From Sulfitobacter sp. 20_GPM-1509m (lineage in GTDB: Bacteria > Pseudomonadota > Alphaproteobacteria > Rhodobacterales > Rhodobacteraceae), in the NCBI RefSeq assembly GCF_000620505.1, contig NZ_JIBC01000010.1, positions 102,167 through 166,166 on the forward strand: 64,000 bases of DNA. Reading direction: 5' to 3'. Below are positions 1 through 9,014 of this stretch, in pieces. The notes below the pieces were generated by a model. That model worked only from the letters and a program-made list of their open reading frames with translations, made no database searches and had not been told where the DNA came from. The translations under genes were made by a program, and so were the position numbers. Numbering within the stretch: position 1 is the stretch's first letter; every line of letters starts with the position of its first letter.

Positions 1-58
1 GCGCGGCAATCATCTTTGCGGAAATCATCTGGTCGATCACATAAGGCCGGTCCGGCAT
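1..58 (-). CDS. partial unidentified protein, N-terminus only
   Basis: The first codons of a minus-strand gene that runs off the left edge. An ATG at 58 is preceded on its own strand by a purine-rich ribosome site (AAGGGGAAC) at a good distance, and the frame stays open to the edge, beginning MPDRPYVIDQMISAK. Nineteen residues are too few to assign a family and I do not recognise it. It is divergent from the RatA/COQ10-like gene, with about 70 bp between them that must hold both promoters. Confidence 0.55.
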   Translation of the reverse strand, partial: MPDRPYVIDQMISAKMIAA

Positions 59-128
59 GGCGTTCCCCTTGAACTCAGGACTGTTTCGTAACACATGGGC
101 CTGAACCCTTGCCATAACTCATAGCGTG

Positions 129-572
129 ATGCCGACACATTCCGAAACCCGTTTCCTGCCTTATACCGCCCAACAGATGTATGATCTGGTGGCCGATGTC
201 GGGTCTTATCCGCAGTTCCTGCCGTGGTGTGCCGCCGCGCGCGTCAAATCGACCACCGATCAGGGCGATCATACGGTGATGGAGGCCGATCTGGTCATCA
301 GCTTCAAGGTGTTCCGCGAACGGTTCACCAGCCGCGTGGTGCTGTGGCCGGATGCGCATAAGATCGACACCGAATATCTGGACGGTCCGTTTCGCTATAT
401 GAAATCGAACTGGGCGTTTTCGGATGTGACAGGCGGCTGCGACGTGTCGTTCTTTGTCGATTTCGAGTTTCGCAATCGCGTGTTGCAGGGCATCATCGGG
501 GTCGTGTTCAACGAAGCAATGCAGCGGATCGTGCGCGCATTTGAACGGCGGGCGGCTGAACTCTACAGCTAG
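129..572 (+). CDS. type II toxin-antitoxin RatA family / COQ10-like START-domain protein
   Basis: A 147-residue protein opening MPTHSETRFLPYTAQQMYDL, the hallmark of the polyketide cyclase/START family that includes mitochondrial Coq10 and enterobacterial RatA. The single domain fills the protein. The family binds hydrophobic ligands; in alphaproteobacteria the Coq10 role (ubiquinone binding that supports respiration) is more likely than the ribosome-association toxicity that gave RatA its name. ATG at 129 is preferred over an in-frame GTG three bases upstream. An MmgE/PrpD gene starts 28 bp downstream on the same strand, but no functional link is evident. Family assignment is secure; biochemical role is inferred. 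Confidence 0.88.
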   Translation: MPTHSETRFLPYTAQQMYDLVADVGSYPQFLPWCAAARVKSTTDQGDHTVMEADLVISFKVFRERFTSRVVLWPDAHKIDTEYLDGPFRYMKSNWAFSDVTGGCDVSFFVDFEFRNRVLQGIIGVVFNEAMQRIVRAFERRAAELYS

Positions 573-600
573 GCGGCCTTCCACAAGAGGAGATCGTCCG

Positions 601-1848
601 ATGGCAACAACAGATATCACCGAGCAACTGGTGACCTTTGCAGGCGCCGCACCCGATGCGGATGCGCGCGCGGTCATGGCATTGTCGGTGCTGGATTGGG
701 CCGCGTGCGGCATTGCCGGTGCCGCCGAAGGCAGCTTTGACGGTTTTGTCGCCGCTGCGCATGTCGCGGGTGACTGTACGCAGTTCGCAGGCGGGCAGGG
801 CGCACCCGCGGCGGCGGCGCTGATCAACGGCACGCTCAGCCATGCGCTGGACTATGACGACACCCATTTCGCGCACATCGGCCACCCGTCGGTCGCGGTT
901 GTGTCGGCAGCACTGGCCGCAGGACAGGCGGCAGGCGCGACGCTGGACAGCATCATCGACGCGGCATTGATCGGCGCCGAGGCGTCGGTGGCTGTCGGCA
1001 TCTGGCTGGGGCGCGGGCATTATCAGGTGGGCTATCACCAGACGGCAACAGCCGGTGCGTTCGGGGCCACCATTGCAGCTGGCCGTTTGCGGGGCCTGAG
1101 CGACGTGCAGATGCGTCACGCGCTGGGTCTGTGCAGCACCATGGCCTCGGGGCTGAAGTCGCAGTTCGGCACCATGGGCAAACCGCTGAACGCAGGGCTT
1201 GCCGCGCGCTGCGGCGTCGAGGCTGCGGAATGGGCGGCGGCGGGGATGACCTCTGCCGATGACGGGCTGGCGGGGCCGCTGGGCTTTGGCCCCACCCACC
1301 ACGGGGCGGGCGATCCCGTGACGCTGGGCACCGACTGGCGCATGACGCGTGTCAGCCACAAGTTTCACGCTTGCTGCCATGGGCTGCACGCCACGCTTGA
1401 GGCGCTGGCCGACACCGACCTGACACCCGACAGCACGGTCGAGATCACCACCCATCCGCGCTGGATGACCGTTTGCAACATCGAAACCCCGCGCACGGGG
1501 CTGGAATGCAAGTTCAGCTATGCCCAGGTGGCCGCAATGGCGGCGCACGGGCTGGACACCGGCGACATCGCGCAGTTCAGCGATGCCACCGCCGCGCGCG
1601 CCGATCTGGCGCAATTCCGCACCCGCGTGCGCGTCGACACCGACGAGAGCCTGACGGAAATGCAGGCGCGGGTCTTTGTCGACGGGCAGGCGGCGTTCCA
1701 TGATCTGGATGCGCCGATCCCGCTGGCCGACCGTCAGGTCAAGATCATGAAAAAGGCGCACGCCCTTGTGGGGACGCGCGCCGATGATCTATGGCAGGCC
1801 GTGCAGGGCAACGACCTTGCCGGTTTTGTGGGCGTGATTGCCGCCTAG
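601..1848 (+). CDS. MmgE/PrpD family protein
   Basis: A 415-residue protein of the MmgE/PrpD superfamily, which includes 2-methylcitrate dehydratase (PrpD), cis-aconitate decarboxylase and many uncharacterised lyases. The characteristic HALDYDDTHF segment (about residue 80), the GYHQTATAGAFGA segment and a KFHACCHG segment (about residue 260) are visible. No other methylcitrate-cycle gene is nearby, so PrpD activity should not be assumed. ATG at 601 follows an AAGAGGAG ribosome site; the frame is open further upstream but would overlap the preceding gene. Its stop codon overlaps that of the convergent ammonium transporter within a CTAG tetranucleotide. Confidence 0.88.
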   Translation: MATTDITEQLVTFAGAAPDADARAVMALSVLDWAACGIAGAAEGSFDGFVAAAHVAGDCTQFAGGQGAPAAAALINGTLSHALDYDDTHFAHIGHPSVAVVSAALAAGQAAGATLDSIIDAALIGAEASVAVGIWLGRGHYQVGYHQTATAGAFGATIAAGRLRGLSDVQMRHALGLCSTMASGLKSQFGTMGKPLNAGLAARCGVEAAEWAAAGMTSADDGLAGPLGFGPTHHGAGDPVTLGTDWRMTRVSHKFHACCHGLHATLEALADTDLTPDSTVEITTHPRWMTVCNIETPRTGLECKFSYAQVAAMAAHGLDTGDIAQFSDATAARADLAQFRTRVRVDTDESLTEMQARVFVDGQAAFHDLDAPIPLADRQVKIMKKAHALVGTRADDLWQAVQGNDLAGFVGVIAA

Positions 1849-3026
1849 CTGGTGATGTCGTAGGCGCGTTCGCCGTGGACCGCGAGGTCAAGACCGTTGG
1901 TCTCGGTCTCGGCATCCACCCGCAGGGGCGTGATGGCGCGCACGACGACGATCAGCACGATGGTCACGACGGTGGTGTACACCCCGACAATCGCCAGCGA
2001 TCCCAGCTGTGCCGCCCATGTGCCTGCGCCAAAGACGGCGATCATGATCGTGCCAAAGATACCGCCGACACCGTGCACGGCAAAGACATCCAACGTGTCG
2101 TCAATGACCACCTTGTTGCGGATCAGGTTCACGGCCTCCTGGCACAGGATGCCCGCGACGGCCCCGATCACCAGCGCCTCGACCGGACCGACAAAGCCCG
2201 ATGCAGGGGTGATCGACGCCAGCCCCGCGATGGTGCCGGTGACGATGCCCACCAGCGACGATTTGCCGAACTTCAACCGCTCCCACAGCGCCCATGTCAG
2301 CGATGCGGTGGCCGCCGAGATATGGGTGACTGTCAGCGCCATCGCGGCACCACCGTCTGCCGCCAGTTGCGACCCGCCATTGAAGCCGAACCAGCCGACC
2401 CACAGCATGGCCGCACCGATCATCACCAGACCGGGGTTGTGCGGCGGCGTGGTGTGGTTGCGGCGTTTGCCCAGAAATATCGCAAGGATCAGCGCGGCGA
2501 GCCCCGCGGTCTCGTGCACCACGATGCCGCCTGCAAAGTCACGCACGCCGATGTCGCCAAAGATACCGCCGTCGGACAGAAACCCGCCGCCCCAGATCCA
2601 GTGCACCACCGGCGCATAGCACAGCAGCATCCACAGCGCCGAAAACAGCAGCACAAAGCCGAAGCCGATGCGCTCCACGTAGGACCCCACGATCAGCGCA
2701 GGCGTGATGATGGCAAATGTCATCTGGAAGGCAAAGAAAAGCACTTCGGGCAGGGTGCCGGTCAGGCTGTCGGCGGTCACACCCAGCAACAACAGCTTGT
2801 CCAGGCCGCCCCAGATGCCGCTGTCGCCGCCGCCAAATGCAATGGAATAACCGACGACGAACCACAGCACGCTCATCAGGCAGGCGATGGCATAGACATG
2901 CATGAACACGCTCAGAACATTGCGGGCGCGCACAAGGCCGCCGTAAAACAGGGCAAGCCCCGGCAATGTCATGAACAGCACAAGGGCTGTTGCGGTGATG
3001 ATCCAGGCTGTGTCAGCGGCGTTCAT
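1845..3026 (-). CDS. amtB: ammonium transporter, Amt family
   Basis: A 393-residue inner-membrane protein with about eleven hydrophobic segments. It carries Amt signatures: LPGLALFYGGLVRARNVLS near the N-terminus, a first conserved pore histidine in VHETAGLAALI and the second in FAVHGVGGIFGTI. It conducts ammonium/ammonia into the cell. The start at 3026 is set by a strong GGGAGGGG ribosome site; the frame is open further upstream without family similarity. No glnK (PII) gene sits beside it, unlike many bacterial amtB loci. It lies 2.5 kb from the dusB-ntrBCYX nitrogen cluster, so NtrC control is plausible, but I found no convincing NtrC or sigma-54 site upstream. Confidence 0.93.
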   Translation of the reverse strand: MNAADTAWIITATALVLFMTLPGLALFYGGLVRARNVLSVFMHVYAIACLMSVLWFVVGYSIAFGGGDSGIWGGLDKLLLLGVTADSLTGTLPEVLFFAFQMTFAIITPALIVGSYVERIGFGFVLLFSALWMLLCYAPVVHWIWGGGFLSDGGIFGDIGVRDFAGGIVVHETAGLAALILAIFLGKRRNHTTPPHNPGLVMIGAAMLWVGWFGFNGGSQLAADGGAAMALTVTHISAATASLTWALWERLKFGKSSLVGIVTGTIAGLASITPASGFVGPVEALVIGAVAGILCQEAVNLIRNKVVIDDTLDVFAVHGVGGIFGTIMIAVFGAGTWAAQLGSLAIVGVYTTVVTIVLIVVVRAITPLRVDAETETNGLDLAVHGERAYDITS

Positions 3027-3196
3027 ATGGGTCCCCTCCCGATTGGTTTCGGGGGAGGTGCCAAGACGGCGCGCAATGGGAAAGCAAGTTTTTGCGTCAG
3101 CGCGCTTAAAATCAGGGCGATTTTTGGATTGCGCGGTTTTAGGGCGGAAATCGGGGCGTGATGCCTCAAAAATATGCAGCGTGTGAACCTTTGGTT

Positions 3197-3670
3197 TCAG
3201 CCCTTGGTCAATGCTCCCAACAGCAGACCCAAGGCATGATCGCGTGCCGCCGCACGGACCTGCGCGCGGCCTTGCGCCCCGAATTCCACCGTCTGCGTGG
3301 TCACACCGTTGCCATCCGCCAACCCGAAACACACCCGTCCCTCGGGCTTGTGATCGGACCCGCCGGGGCCTGCGATTCCGGTGATCGCCACGGCCATCTG
3401 CGCGTGGCTGTGGCGCAGCGCGCCTGCGGCCATCTCGGCGGCTGTTTCTTCGGACACTGCGCCAAATGCGTCCAGCGTGGCTTGCAATACGCCCAGCATC
3501 TCGACCTTGGCGGCATTGGTGTAGGTGACCATGCCACGGTCCACCACCGCTGACGATCCGGGAATGTCGGTCAGCGCAGCCGCCACCATGCCACCCGTGC
3601 AGCTTTCGGCGGTGGCAATCATCACACCGCGCGCCTTTGCGGCCTCCAGCACGCTGACGGGCAGGCTCAT
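3197..3670 (-). CDS. CinA family protein, nicotinamide-nucleotide amidohydrolase (PncC-type)
   Basis: A 157-residue stand-alone C-terminal CinA domain, corresponding to PncC, which deamidates nicotinamide mononucleotide to nicotinate mononucleotide in pyridine-nucleotide salvage. The conserved ATAESCTGG motif (about residue 20) and TGIAGPGG loop (about residue 93) are present. The N-terminal MoCF-like domain of full-length CinA is absent, as is usual for short PncC proteins. It overlaps pgpA by 4 nt and is the last gene of the ispD-ispF-pgpA-cinA operon. Confidence 0.92.
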   Translation of the reverse strand: MSLPVSVLEAAKARGVMIATAESCTGGMVAAALTDIPGSSAVVDRGMVTYTNAAKVEMLGVLQATLDAFGAVSEETAAEMAAGALRHSHAQMAVAITGIAGPGGSDHKPEGRVCFGLADGNGVTTQTVEFGAQGRAQVRAAARDHALGLLLGALTKG

Positions 3671-4170
3671 CGCATCAACACCCCATGCGCCAGCCCGGCC
3701 AGCAGCACGACGCCGATGGCGGCAAAGATGCCCGCGATCACGTCGTCCAGCATCACGCCCAACGGATCACCGCGTCGGTCGGCCCGGCCCACCAGCCAGG
3801 GTTTCCAGATGTCGAAAAGACGGAACAGCACAAATGCCGCGACCCAGCCCGGCCACAGATCCAGCATCGACACGCCGTTGTTCGTGGCACCAATCGACAG
3901 CGGCAGCAGGGCGATCCACTGTCCGACCACCTCGTCCGCGACAATCTCGGACGGGTCATGGTCGGTCTTGCCCTCGGTCATCACACCGGTGGCCCACCAT
4001 CCGGCGGCAAAGATCACCACGATTCCGACCATCAGCAGAGGCCAGCCGCCGATCACATGCAGCAGCCATGCCCAGGGCAGAGCCACCAGCGACCCCCAGG
4101 TGCCCGAGGCGGGACGGATATAGCCGACACCCAGAACGGTGCCGATGGCGGTCGCGAGTTTCTGTGTCAT
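3667..4170 (-). CDS. pgpA: phosphatidylglycerophosphatase A
   Basis: A 167-residue membrane protein that removes the phosphate of phosphatidylglycerol phosphate in cardiolipin and phosphatidylglycerol synthesis. It begins with the PgpA-typical [17 protein letters not shown] segment. Acidic metal-binding residues in [10 protein letters not shown] and LDDVIAGI, and three to four transmembrane helices, fit the family and its usual length. It overlaps ispF upstream and cinA downstream by 4 nt each, indicating translational coupling. Confidence 0.92.
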   Translation of the reverse strand: MTQKLATAIGTVLGVGYIRPASGTWGSLVALPWAWLLHVIGGWPLLMVGIVVIFAAGWWATGVMTEGKTDHDPSEIVADEVVGQWIALLPLSIGATNNGVSMLDLWPGWVAAFVLFRLFDIWKPWLVGRADRRGDPLGVMLDDVIAGIFAAIGVVLLAGLAHGVLMR

Positions 4171-4646
4171 GATTTCACCAATGTGCAGGTTGCCAGCGAA
4201 GCGATGCCTTCGCCGCGCCCGGTAAAGCCCAGGCGTTCCGAGGTGGTCGCCTTGACCGAGATACGCGTGTACTCAACCCCCGTGATCCGGGCCATTTCGC
4301 GGCGCATGGCGTCGCTGTGTGGGCCGATCTTTGGGAATTCGCAGATGATCGTGCAATCGATGTTGCCGATGGCAAAACCGCTGTCCTGCGCCAGTTTCAC
4401 GGCATGGCTCAGAAAGTTGTGGCTGGCCGCGCCCTTCCACTGCGGGTCCGAAGGCGGGAAATGCTGACCGATGTCGCCCATCGCCAGCGCACCATAGATC
4501 GCGTCGGTGACGGCGTGCATCGCAACATCCGCATCCGAATGGCCCTTGAGCCCGTGATCGTGCGCAATCCGCACGCCGCACAGCGTCACATGATCGCCGT
4601 CGTCAAAGGCATGTACGTCAAAGCCGTTACCCAGTCTGATGTCCAT
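4167..4646 (-). CDS. ispF: 2-C-methyl-D-erythritol 2,4-cyclodiphosphate synthase
   Basis: A 159-residue IspF of the non-mevalonate isoprenoid pathway; it converts CDP-methylerythritol 2-phosphate to the cyclic diphosphate. The metal ligands are visible in GFDVHAF (Asp10 and His12) and in the [15 protein letters not shown] stretch at about residues 35-50. Length is normal. In many alphaproteobacteria IspD and IspF are fused; here they are separate genes overlapping by 20 nt, so the pair resembles an unfused form of the bifunctional enzyme. Confidence 0.95.
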   Translation of the reverse strand: MDIRLGNGFDVHAFDDGDHVTLCGVRIAHDHGLKGHSDADVAMHAVTDAIYGALAMGDIGQHFPPSDPQWKGAASHNFLSHAVKLAQDSGFAIGNIDCTIICEFPKIGPHSDAMRREMARITGVEYTRISVKATTSERLGFTGRGEGIASLATCTLVKS

Positions 4647-5322
4647 TGCGTCCTCTTAATATCCGTGCGGCGCGGTCGAAGTCGGCCGGATGGGTGATTT
4701 TCAGGTTGTCCTCGTCCCCCGCAACGATCGCCACGTCAAGCCCTGCGGCGCGGGCAACCTCGACATCGTCGGCGGCGTGGCCTGCGTGGGCGGCGTGGGC
4801 GGCGGTGATGGCGGCACGGTCGAACCCTTGCGGTGTTTGCGCACGGTACAGGCCGGTGCGGTCCTGCGTGCCGGTCACGCGGTCATCGGCGCCTGTCCAC
4901 AGCGCATCGGTCACGGGTAGGGCGGGCGCCGCGCCGGGGCTGTGGTCCAGCGCGTCAATTACATCGCTGATGGTGCGCGCGGTGATGCAGGGGCGGGCGA
5001 CGTCGTGGATCAGTACATGGGTGATGGCCGGATCGCTCAGCGCGGCCAGACCTGCGCGCACCGAAGCGGCACGGTCCGCGCCGCCGGTGGTCAGGGTCAC
5101 CCCGTCAAAACCAGCGTCGGGCATGTCATCCGCGTGCAGGACCAACACCACTCGGTCGATCCAGGGATGGTTCAGGAACGCGGTTACTGTATGGTCGATC
5201 ACACGCTTGCCGCACAGCGGCTGCCATTGCTTTGCCACAGGACCGCCCGCACGCAGGCCACGGCCCGCAGCGACGATGATCGCGGCGCATGTCATGGGGG
5301 CGGGCGGGGATGTTCCTGTCAT
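4627..5322 (-). CDS. ispD: 2-C-methyl-D-erythritol 4-phosphate cytidylyltransferase
   Basis: About 231 residues. IspD activates methylerythritol phosphate with CTP, the step two before IspF. The nucleotide-binding signature [21 protein letters not shown] lies near the N-terminus, and [10 protein letters not shown] carries the catalytic region. Two start codons fit, at 5322 and at 5295; both leave the signature intact and neither has a clearly better ribosome site. It is first in the minus-strand operon ispD-ispF-pgpA-cinA and divergent from dusB. Confidence 0.93.
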   Translation of the reverse strand: MTGTSPPAPMTCAAIIVAAGRGLRAGGPVAKQWQPLCGKRVIDHTVTAFLNHPWIDRVVLVLHADDMPDAGFDGVTLTTGGADRAASVRAGLAALSDPAITHVLIHDVARPCITARTISDVIDALDHSPGAAPALPVTDALWTGADDRVTGTQDRTGLYRAQTPQGFDRAAITAAHAAHAGHAADDVEVARAAGLDVAIVAGDEDNLKITHPADFDRAARILRGRNGHQTG

Positions 5323-5368
5323 GCCTGATGTGTAGGGCCAATGGGGCGGCCTGGCAATTCGGCAGTTG

Positions 5369-5391
5369 ATGTGCCTAAATATTGGGCACAT
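5369..5391. promoter_or_regulatory. 23-bp inverted repeat between ispD and dusB
   Basis: Perfect 7-bp arms ATGTGCC and GGCACAT flank an AT-rich 9-base centre. The site lies in the 157-bp divergent region between ispD and the dusB-ntrB-ntrC cluster, about 90 bp upstream of the dusB start. Size and symmetry fit a dimeric repressor or activator site. The half-site order is opposite to the enteric NtrC pattern (GCAC...GTGC), so NtrC autoregulation is not supported by it. Confidence 0.4.
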
Positions 5392-5479
5392 GCTGCGGGA
5401 TCGGGCGCAAAAACGCCATGCAGCATTGAGGCCAGCCTTTTGGTCGGCTACGTCGAAGACACGCACAAGGATTAGGCAT

Positions 5480-6466
5480 TTGTCTGAACACAACGACCCA
5501 TTGACCATGATTGCACCGGTGATGCTGGCCCCGATGGCCGGAATCACCGACCTGCCGTATCGCAGCCTGGTGGCGCGGTTTGGTGCGGGCATGGTGGTGT
5601 CTGAAATGGTTGCCAGTGTTGATATGCTGAACGCCCGCCCCGGCACCCGCGAAAAGGCCGAGCTGGGCCTGGACCAGCAGGGCACCGCCGTTCAGCTTGC
5701 GGGCCGCGAGGCCGCGCCCATGGCCGAAGCCGCGCGGATGGTTGAAGAGCAGGGCGCTGCGGTGATCGACATCAACATGGGCTGCCCCGCCAAAAAGGTC
5801 ACCCAAGGATATTCCGGCTCGGCGCTGATGAAGACGCCGGACCATGCACTGACCCTGATCGAGGCGGTGGTGAATGCGGTCAGCATCCCCGTGACGCTGA
5901 AAACACGGCTGGGCTGGGACGACGACATGCTGAACGCCCCGCAGATCGCTGCACGGGCCGAGGCGGCAGGCATCCGCCAGATCGTCATTCACGGACGCAC
6001 CCGCTGTCAGTTCTACAAGGGTCGTGCAGACTGGGCAGCGATCCGGGGCGTGAAAGATGCCGTCAGCATTCCGGTGATCGCCAACGGTGACATCATCGAC
6101 GTGGCCAGCGCGCGGCAGGCCTTGGAGCAGTCCGGCGCCGATGGCGTGATGATCGGACGCGGGGCGCAAGGCCGCCCCTGGTTGCTGGCCGAGGTGGCGC
6201 ACGCGCTGTATGGCACGCCCGCGCCGGACGTCCCCACGGGTGAGGCTTTTGCAGAAATGGTCATGGCGCATTACGCTGAAATGCTGCGGTTCTACGGCGA
6301 GGTGCTGGGCCTGCGCGTCGCACGCAAACATCTGGGCTGGTACATGGACACGGCGGGCACGTCGCCTGACCTGCGCCGCGCGGTGCTGACCGCCAGGACC
6401 CCCGACGAGGCGATGCGCCTGCTGCCCGATGCGCTGTCGCCCTGGACCGGACAGGAGGCTGCATGA
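5480..6466 (+). CDS. dusB: tRNA-dihydrouridine synthase B
   Basis: A 328-residue FMN enzyme that reduces uridine to dihydrouridine in the tRNA D-loop; the Rhodobacter homologue was named NifR3. Signatures are [12 protein letters not shown] near the N-terminus, catalytic Cys in NMGCPAKKV, and the flavin-binding IANGDI and [14 protein letters not shown] chose TTG at 5480 because AAGGATTAGG precedes it; ATG at 5507 is the alternative. It overlaps ntrB by 4 nt and heads the nitrogen regulation operon, a conserved order in this family. Confidence 0.93.
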   Translation: MSEHNDPLTMIAPVMLAPMAGITDLPYRSLVARFGAGMVVSEMVASVDMLNARPGTREKAELGLDQQGTAVQLAGREAAPMAEAARMVEEQGAAVIDINMGCPAKKVTQGYSGSALMKTPDHALTLIEAVVNAVSIPVTLKTRLGWDDDMLNAPQIAARAEAAGIRQIVIHGRTRCQFYKGRADWAAIRGVKDAVSIPVIANGDIIDVASARQALEQSGADGVMIGRGAQGRPWLLAEVAHALYGTPAPDVPTGEAFAEMVMAHYAEMLRFYGEVLGLRVARKHLGWYMDTAGTSPDLRRAVLTARTPDEAMRLLPDALSPWTGQEAA

Positions 6467-7545
6467 GCCCGGCCGCAGACATCTGGGCGTCCTTGCCCGT
6501 TCCGGCGCTGTTGATCGACGCAGACGACCGTATCCTGGAAATAAACGCCGCCGCCGAGGGGTTCCTGAACGTATCGGCCAAATCGGTGGTGGGTGTGCCC
6601 ATCTGGGATCAGGTCAACGTGGATTCGCCCCTGGAAGAGGCGTTCGCCCGCGCGCGGACCTATGAAACGCCGCTGTTCGTCAACGACGTGGACGTGGGCG
6701 GCGGCCAGCGCGCGCCGCTGCAATGCGCATTGCAGATTGCCCCGCTGCAAGGGGCGCCGGGTCAGATGATCATGCTGATCAGCCCACGCGAGCTTGCCGG
6801 GCGCATCACCCAGCACGACAGCGTGAAATCCGCCGCCAAATCCGCCATCGGCATGGCCGAAATGCTGGCCCACGAGATCAAGAACCCGCTGGCGGGCATC
6901 ACCGGTGCCGCGCAACTGCTGAGCATGAGCCTGAGCAAGGACGATCTGGAACTGACCGACCTGATCGTCGAGGAAAGCCGCCGCATCGTGAAGCTGCTGG
7001 AGCAGGTCGAGCAGTTCGGCAACCTGTCGCCGCCCGATTTCCGCGAAGTGAACATTCACGACGTGCTGGACCGCGCCCGCCGCTCGGCGTTGCTGGGCTT
7101 TGGCGCGAACATGAAGATCATCGAGGATTACGACCCCTCGCTGCCGATGGCGCAGGGCGATCCCGACCAGTTGCTGCAAGTGGTGCTGAACCTGCTGAAA
7201 AACGCATCTGAGGCGGCGGGCAAGGACGGCGGCACGATCCGGCTGCACAGCTATTTTGAACATTCGTTCCGCCTGCGCCGCGCCGATGGCACGGGCCGGT
7301 CGCTGCCCTTGCAGGTCGAGATCATCGACGATGGCCCCGGTCTGCCCGAGGCGATCAAGGCGGATGTGTTCGATCCCTTCGTGTCGGGCCGCGAGAATGG
7401 CACCGGACTGGGGCTGGCGCTGGTCAGCAAGATCATATCCGACCACGGCGGGTCAATCTCGGTGACGTCGGTGCCGGGGAAGACGGTGTTCCGCCTGTCG
7501 CTGGCGCGCGCACCTAAGCAAACAAAACCCAAAAAGGAAGTATAG
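6463..7545 (+). CDS. ntrB: nitrogen regulation sensor histidine kinase NtrB
   Basis: A 360-residue soluble two-component kinase. An N-terminal PAS domain (about residues 8-110) is followed by the H-box [12 protein letters not shown] with phospho-accepting His137, then a HATPase domain with the N-box NLLKNASEA and the [10 protein letters not shown]2 box near the C-terminus. In nitrogen-limited cells it phosphorylates NtrC; PII (GlnB) normally switches it to phosphatase. It sits between dusB (4-nt overlap) and ntrC (3-bp gap), so the three are probably cotranscribed. Confidence 0.95.
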   Translation: MSPAADIWASLPVPALLIDADDRILEINAAAEGFLNVSAKSVVGVPIWDQVNVDSPLEEAFARARTYETPLFVNDVDVGGGQRAPLQCALQIAPLQGAPGQMIMLISPRELAGRITQHDSVKSAAKSAIGMAEMLAHEIKNPLAGITGAAQLLSMSLSKDDLELTDLIVEESRRIVKLLEQVEQFGNLSPPDFREVNIHDVLDRARRSALLGFGANMKIIEDYDPSLPMAQGDPDQLLQVVLNLLKNASEAAGKDGGTIRLHSYFEHSFRLRRADGTGRSLPLQVEIIDDGPGLPEAIKADVFDPFVSGRENGTGLGLALVSKIISDHGGSISVTSVPGKTVFRLSLARAPKQTKPKKEV

Positions 7546-7548
7546 AGC

Positions 7549-8913
7549 ATGGACGGCACGGTTCTGGTTGCAGACGATGATCGCACAATTCGCACGGTGC
7601 TGACGCAGGCGCTGACGCGGGCAGGGTGCAAGGTACATGCCACGTCCTCGCTGACCACCCTCATGCGCTGGGTGGGCGAGGGCAAAGGCGATGTCGTCAT
7701 TTCGGATGTCATGATGCCCGACGGCAACGGTTTGGAAATGCTGCCGAAAATCGCGCAGGATCGCCCCGGTCTGCCGGTTATCGTGATCTCGGCCCAGAAC
7801 ACGATCATGACCGCCATTCAGGCCGCCGAGGCCGAAGCCTATGACTATCTGCCAAAGCCCTTCGATCTGCCCGACCTGATGAAACGCACCGCGCGCGCGC
7901 TGGAAAGCAAACAAAAACGCCCCCGCGCGCAGATGATCGAGGATGACCGGCCCGACGATCTGCCGCTGGTGGGGCGCACGCCGGTGATGCAGGCGCTGTA
8001 CCGCGTGGTGGCACAGGTGATGAACACTGATCTTCCAGTGCTGATCTGGGGTGAAAGTGGCACGGGCAAGTCGCTGATCGCACGTGCGATTCACGATTTT
8101 TCGGACCGTCGGTCGATGCCCTTCGTGGCCGTGACCCCCGCCGATCTGCAAGACCTTGAAGGCCCGGCACGGGTCATGGCCCGCGTACGGGGGGGTACGT
8201 TGCTGATCGACGAGATCGGCGACATTCCGGACGAAATCCAGGCGCGTATCGTGCGCATGACCGATGCCTCGGGCGATGACGTGCCGCGGTTCCTGGCCAC
8301 CAGCCAGACCGATCTGGCTGCCGCCATGGAAAGCGGTCGCGTGCGCAAGGATCTGTATTACCGGCTCAGCGGGGCCACGCTGCATGTGCCGGCCCTGCGC
8401 GAGCGTGTCGACGACATTCCCCTGCTGGCCCATCATTTTCTGGCGCGTGGCGAAAAATCGGGTGCCGCCCAGCGGACCCTGTCGGACGAGGCGGCAGAGG
8501 TTTTCCGCACCTATTCCTGGCCGGGCAACGTGCGTCAGCTGGAAAACACCGTGCGCCGTCTGGGCCTGACCAGCCGTCTGCCTGAAATCGCTGCCACAGA
8601 GGTCAAACAGGCCCTGGGCAGCCAGCCGGAAATGGAGCCTCTGCAAGCGGTGGGTGACACCGAGAAACTGGGCGCATCCGTCGCGCGCCATTTGCAGCGC
8701 TATTTTGATCTGCACGGCGATATGCTGCCACCTGCGGGCCTGCACGGCAGGATCTTGCGCGAGGTCGAAGCGCCGTTGATCGAGATTGCCCTCTCTGCAA
8801 CCGCTGGAAATCAGGCAAAAGCCGCCGAACTTCTCGGGATCAACAGAAATACGCTGCGCAAGAAGATCACTGACCTTGGAATACAGGTGACACGCGGTCG
8901 AAAGATGATGTAA
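7549..8913 (+). CDS. ntrC: nitrogen regulation response regulator NtrC lacking GAFTGA
   Basis: A 454-residue regulator. The receiver domain (1-115) has the acidic pair at 10-11, phospho-acceptor Asp53 and Lys103. The AAA+ domain has Walker A GESGTGKS (168-175) and Walker B GGTLLIDE (about 215-222). A Fis-type HTH ends the protein ([19 protein letters not shown]). The loop between the Walker motifs that should carry GAFTGA, the sigma-54 contact, is deleted: [10 protein letters not shown] runs almost directly into the Walker B region. Rhodobacter capsulatus NtrC has the same deletion and activates sigma-70 promoters, so this protein probably does too. Confidence 0.95.
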   Translation: MDGTVLVADDDRTIRTVLTQALTRAGCKVHATSSLTTLMRWVGEGKGDVVISDVMMPDGNGLEMLPKIAQDRPGLPVIVISAQNTIMTAIQAAEAEAYDYLPKPFDLPDLMKRTARALESKQKRPRAQMIEDDRPDDLPLVGRTPVMQALYRVVAQVMNTDLPVLIWGESGTGKSLIARAIHDFSDRRSMPFVAVTPADLQDLEGPARVMARVRGGTLLIDEIGDIPDEIQARIVRMTDASGDDVPRFLATSQTDLAAAMESGRVRKDLYYRLSGATLHVPALRERVDDIPLLAHHFLARGEKSGAAQRTLSDEAAEVFRTYSWPGNVRQLENTVRRLGLTSRLPEIAATEVKQALGSQPEMEPLQAVGDTEKLGASVARHLQRYFDLHGDMLPPAGLHGRILREVEAPLIEIALSATAGNQAKAAELLGINRNTLRKKITDLGIQVTRGRKMM

Positions 8914-9014
8914 AACTGCCACATCAAACCGTGGCCATCCGGACACTTTCGGATCAGGACCACGATATATGGCGGTAGGTGCTTGCGGGCACCGCATCAA
9001 CAGGTGGGTGCAGG

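Noticed and set aside
126..572. Calling the START-domain protein a toxin of a toxin-antitoxin pair
   Set aside because: The family name RatA is historical; no antitoxin partner is present and the Coq10-like role is more likely in an alphaproteobacterium.
508..1761. A 417-codon open frame on the minus strand opposite the MmgE/PrpD gene
   Set aside because: High-GC shadow frame: Arg/Ala/His/Gly-rich, no domain, and entirely covered by a well-supported gene on the other strand.
3027..3196. Possible sigma-54 (-24/-12) promoter for amtB, because TTGGCAC occurs upstream on the minus strand
   Set aside because: The required GC dinucleotide at the correct spacing is missing, and the local NtrC type is not expected to use sigma-54.
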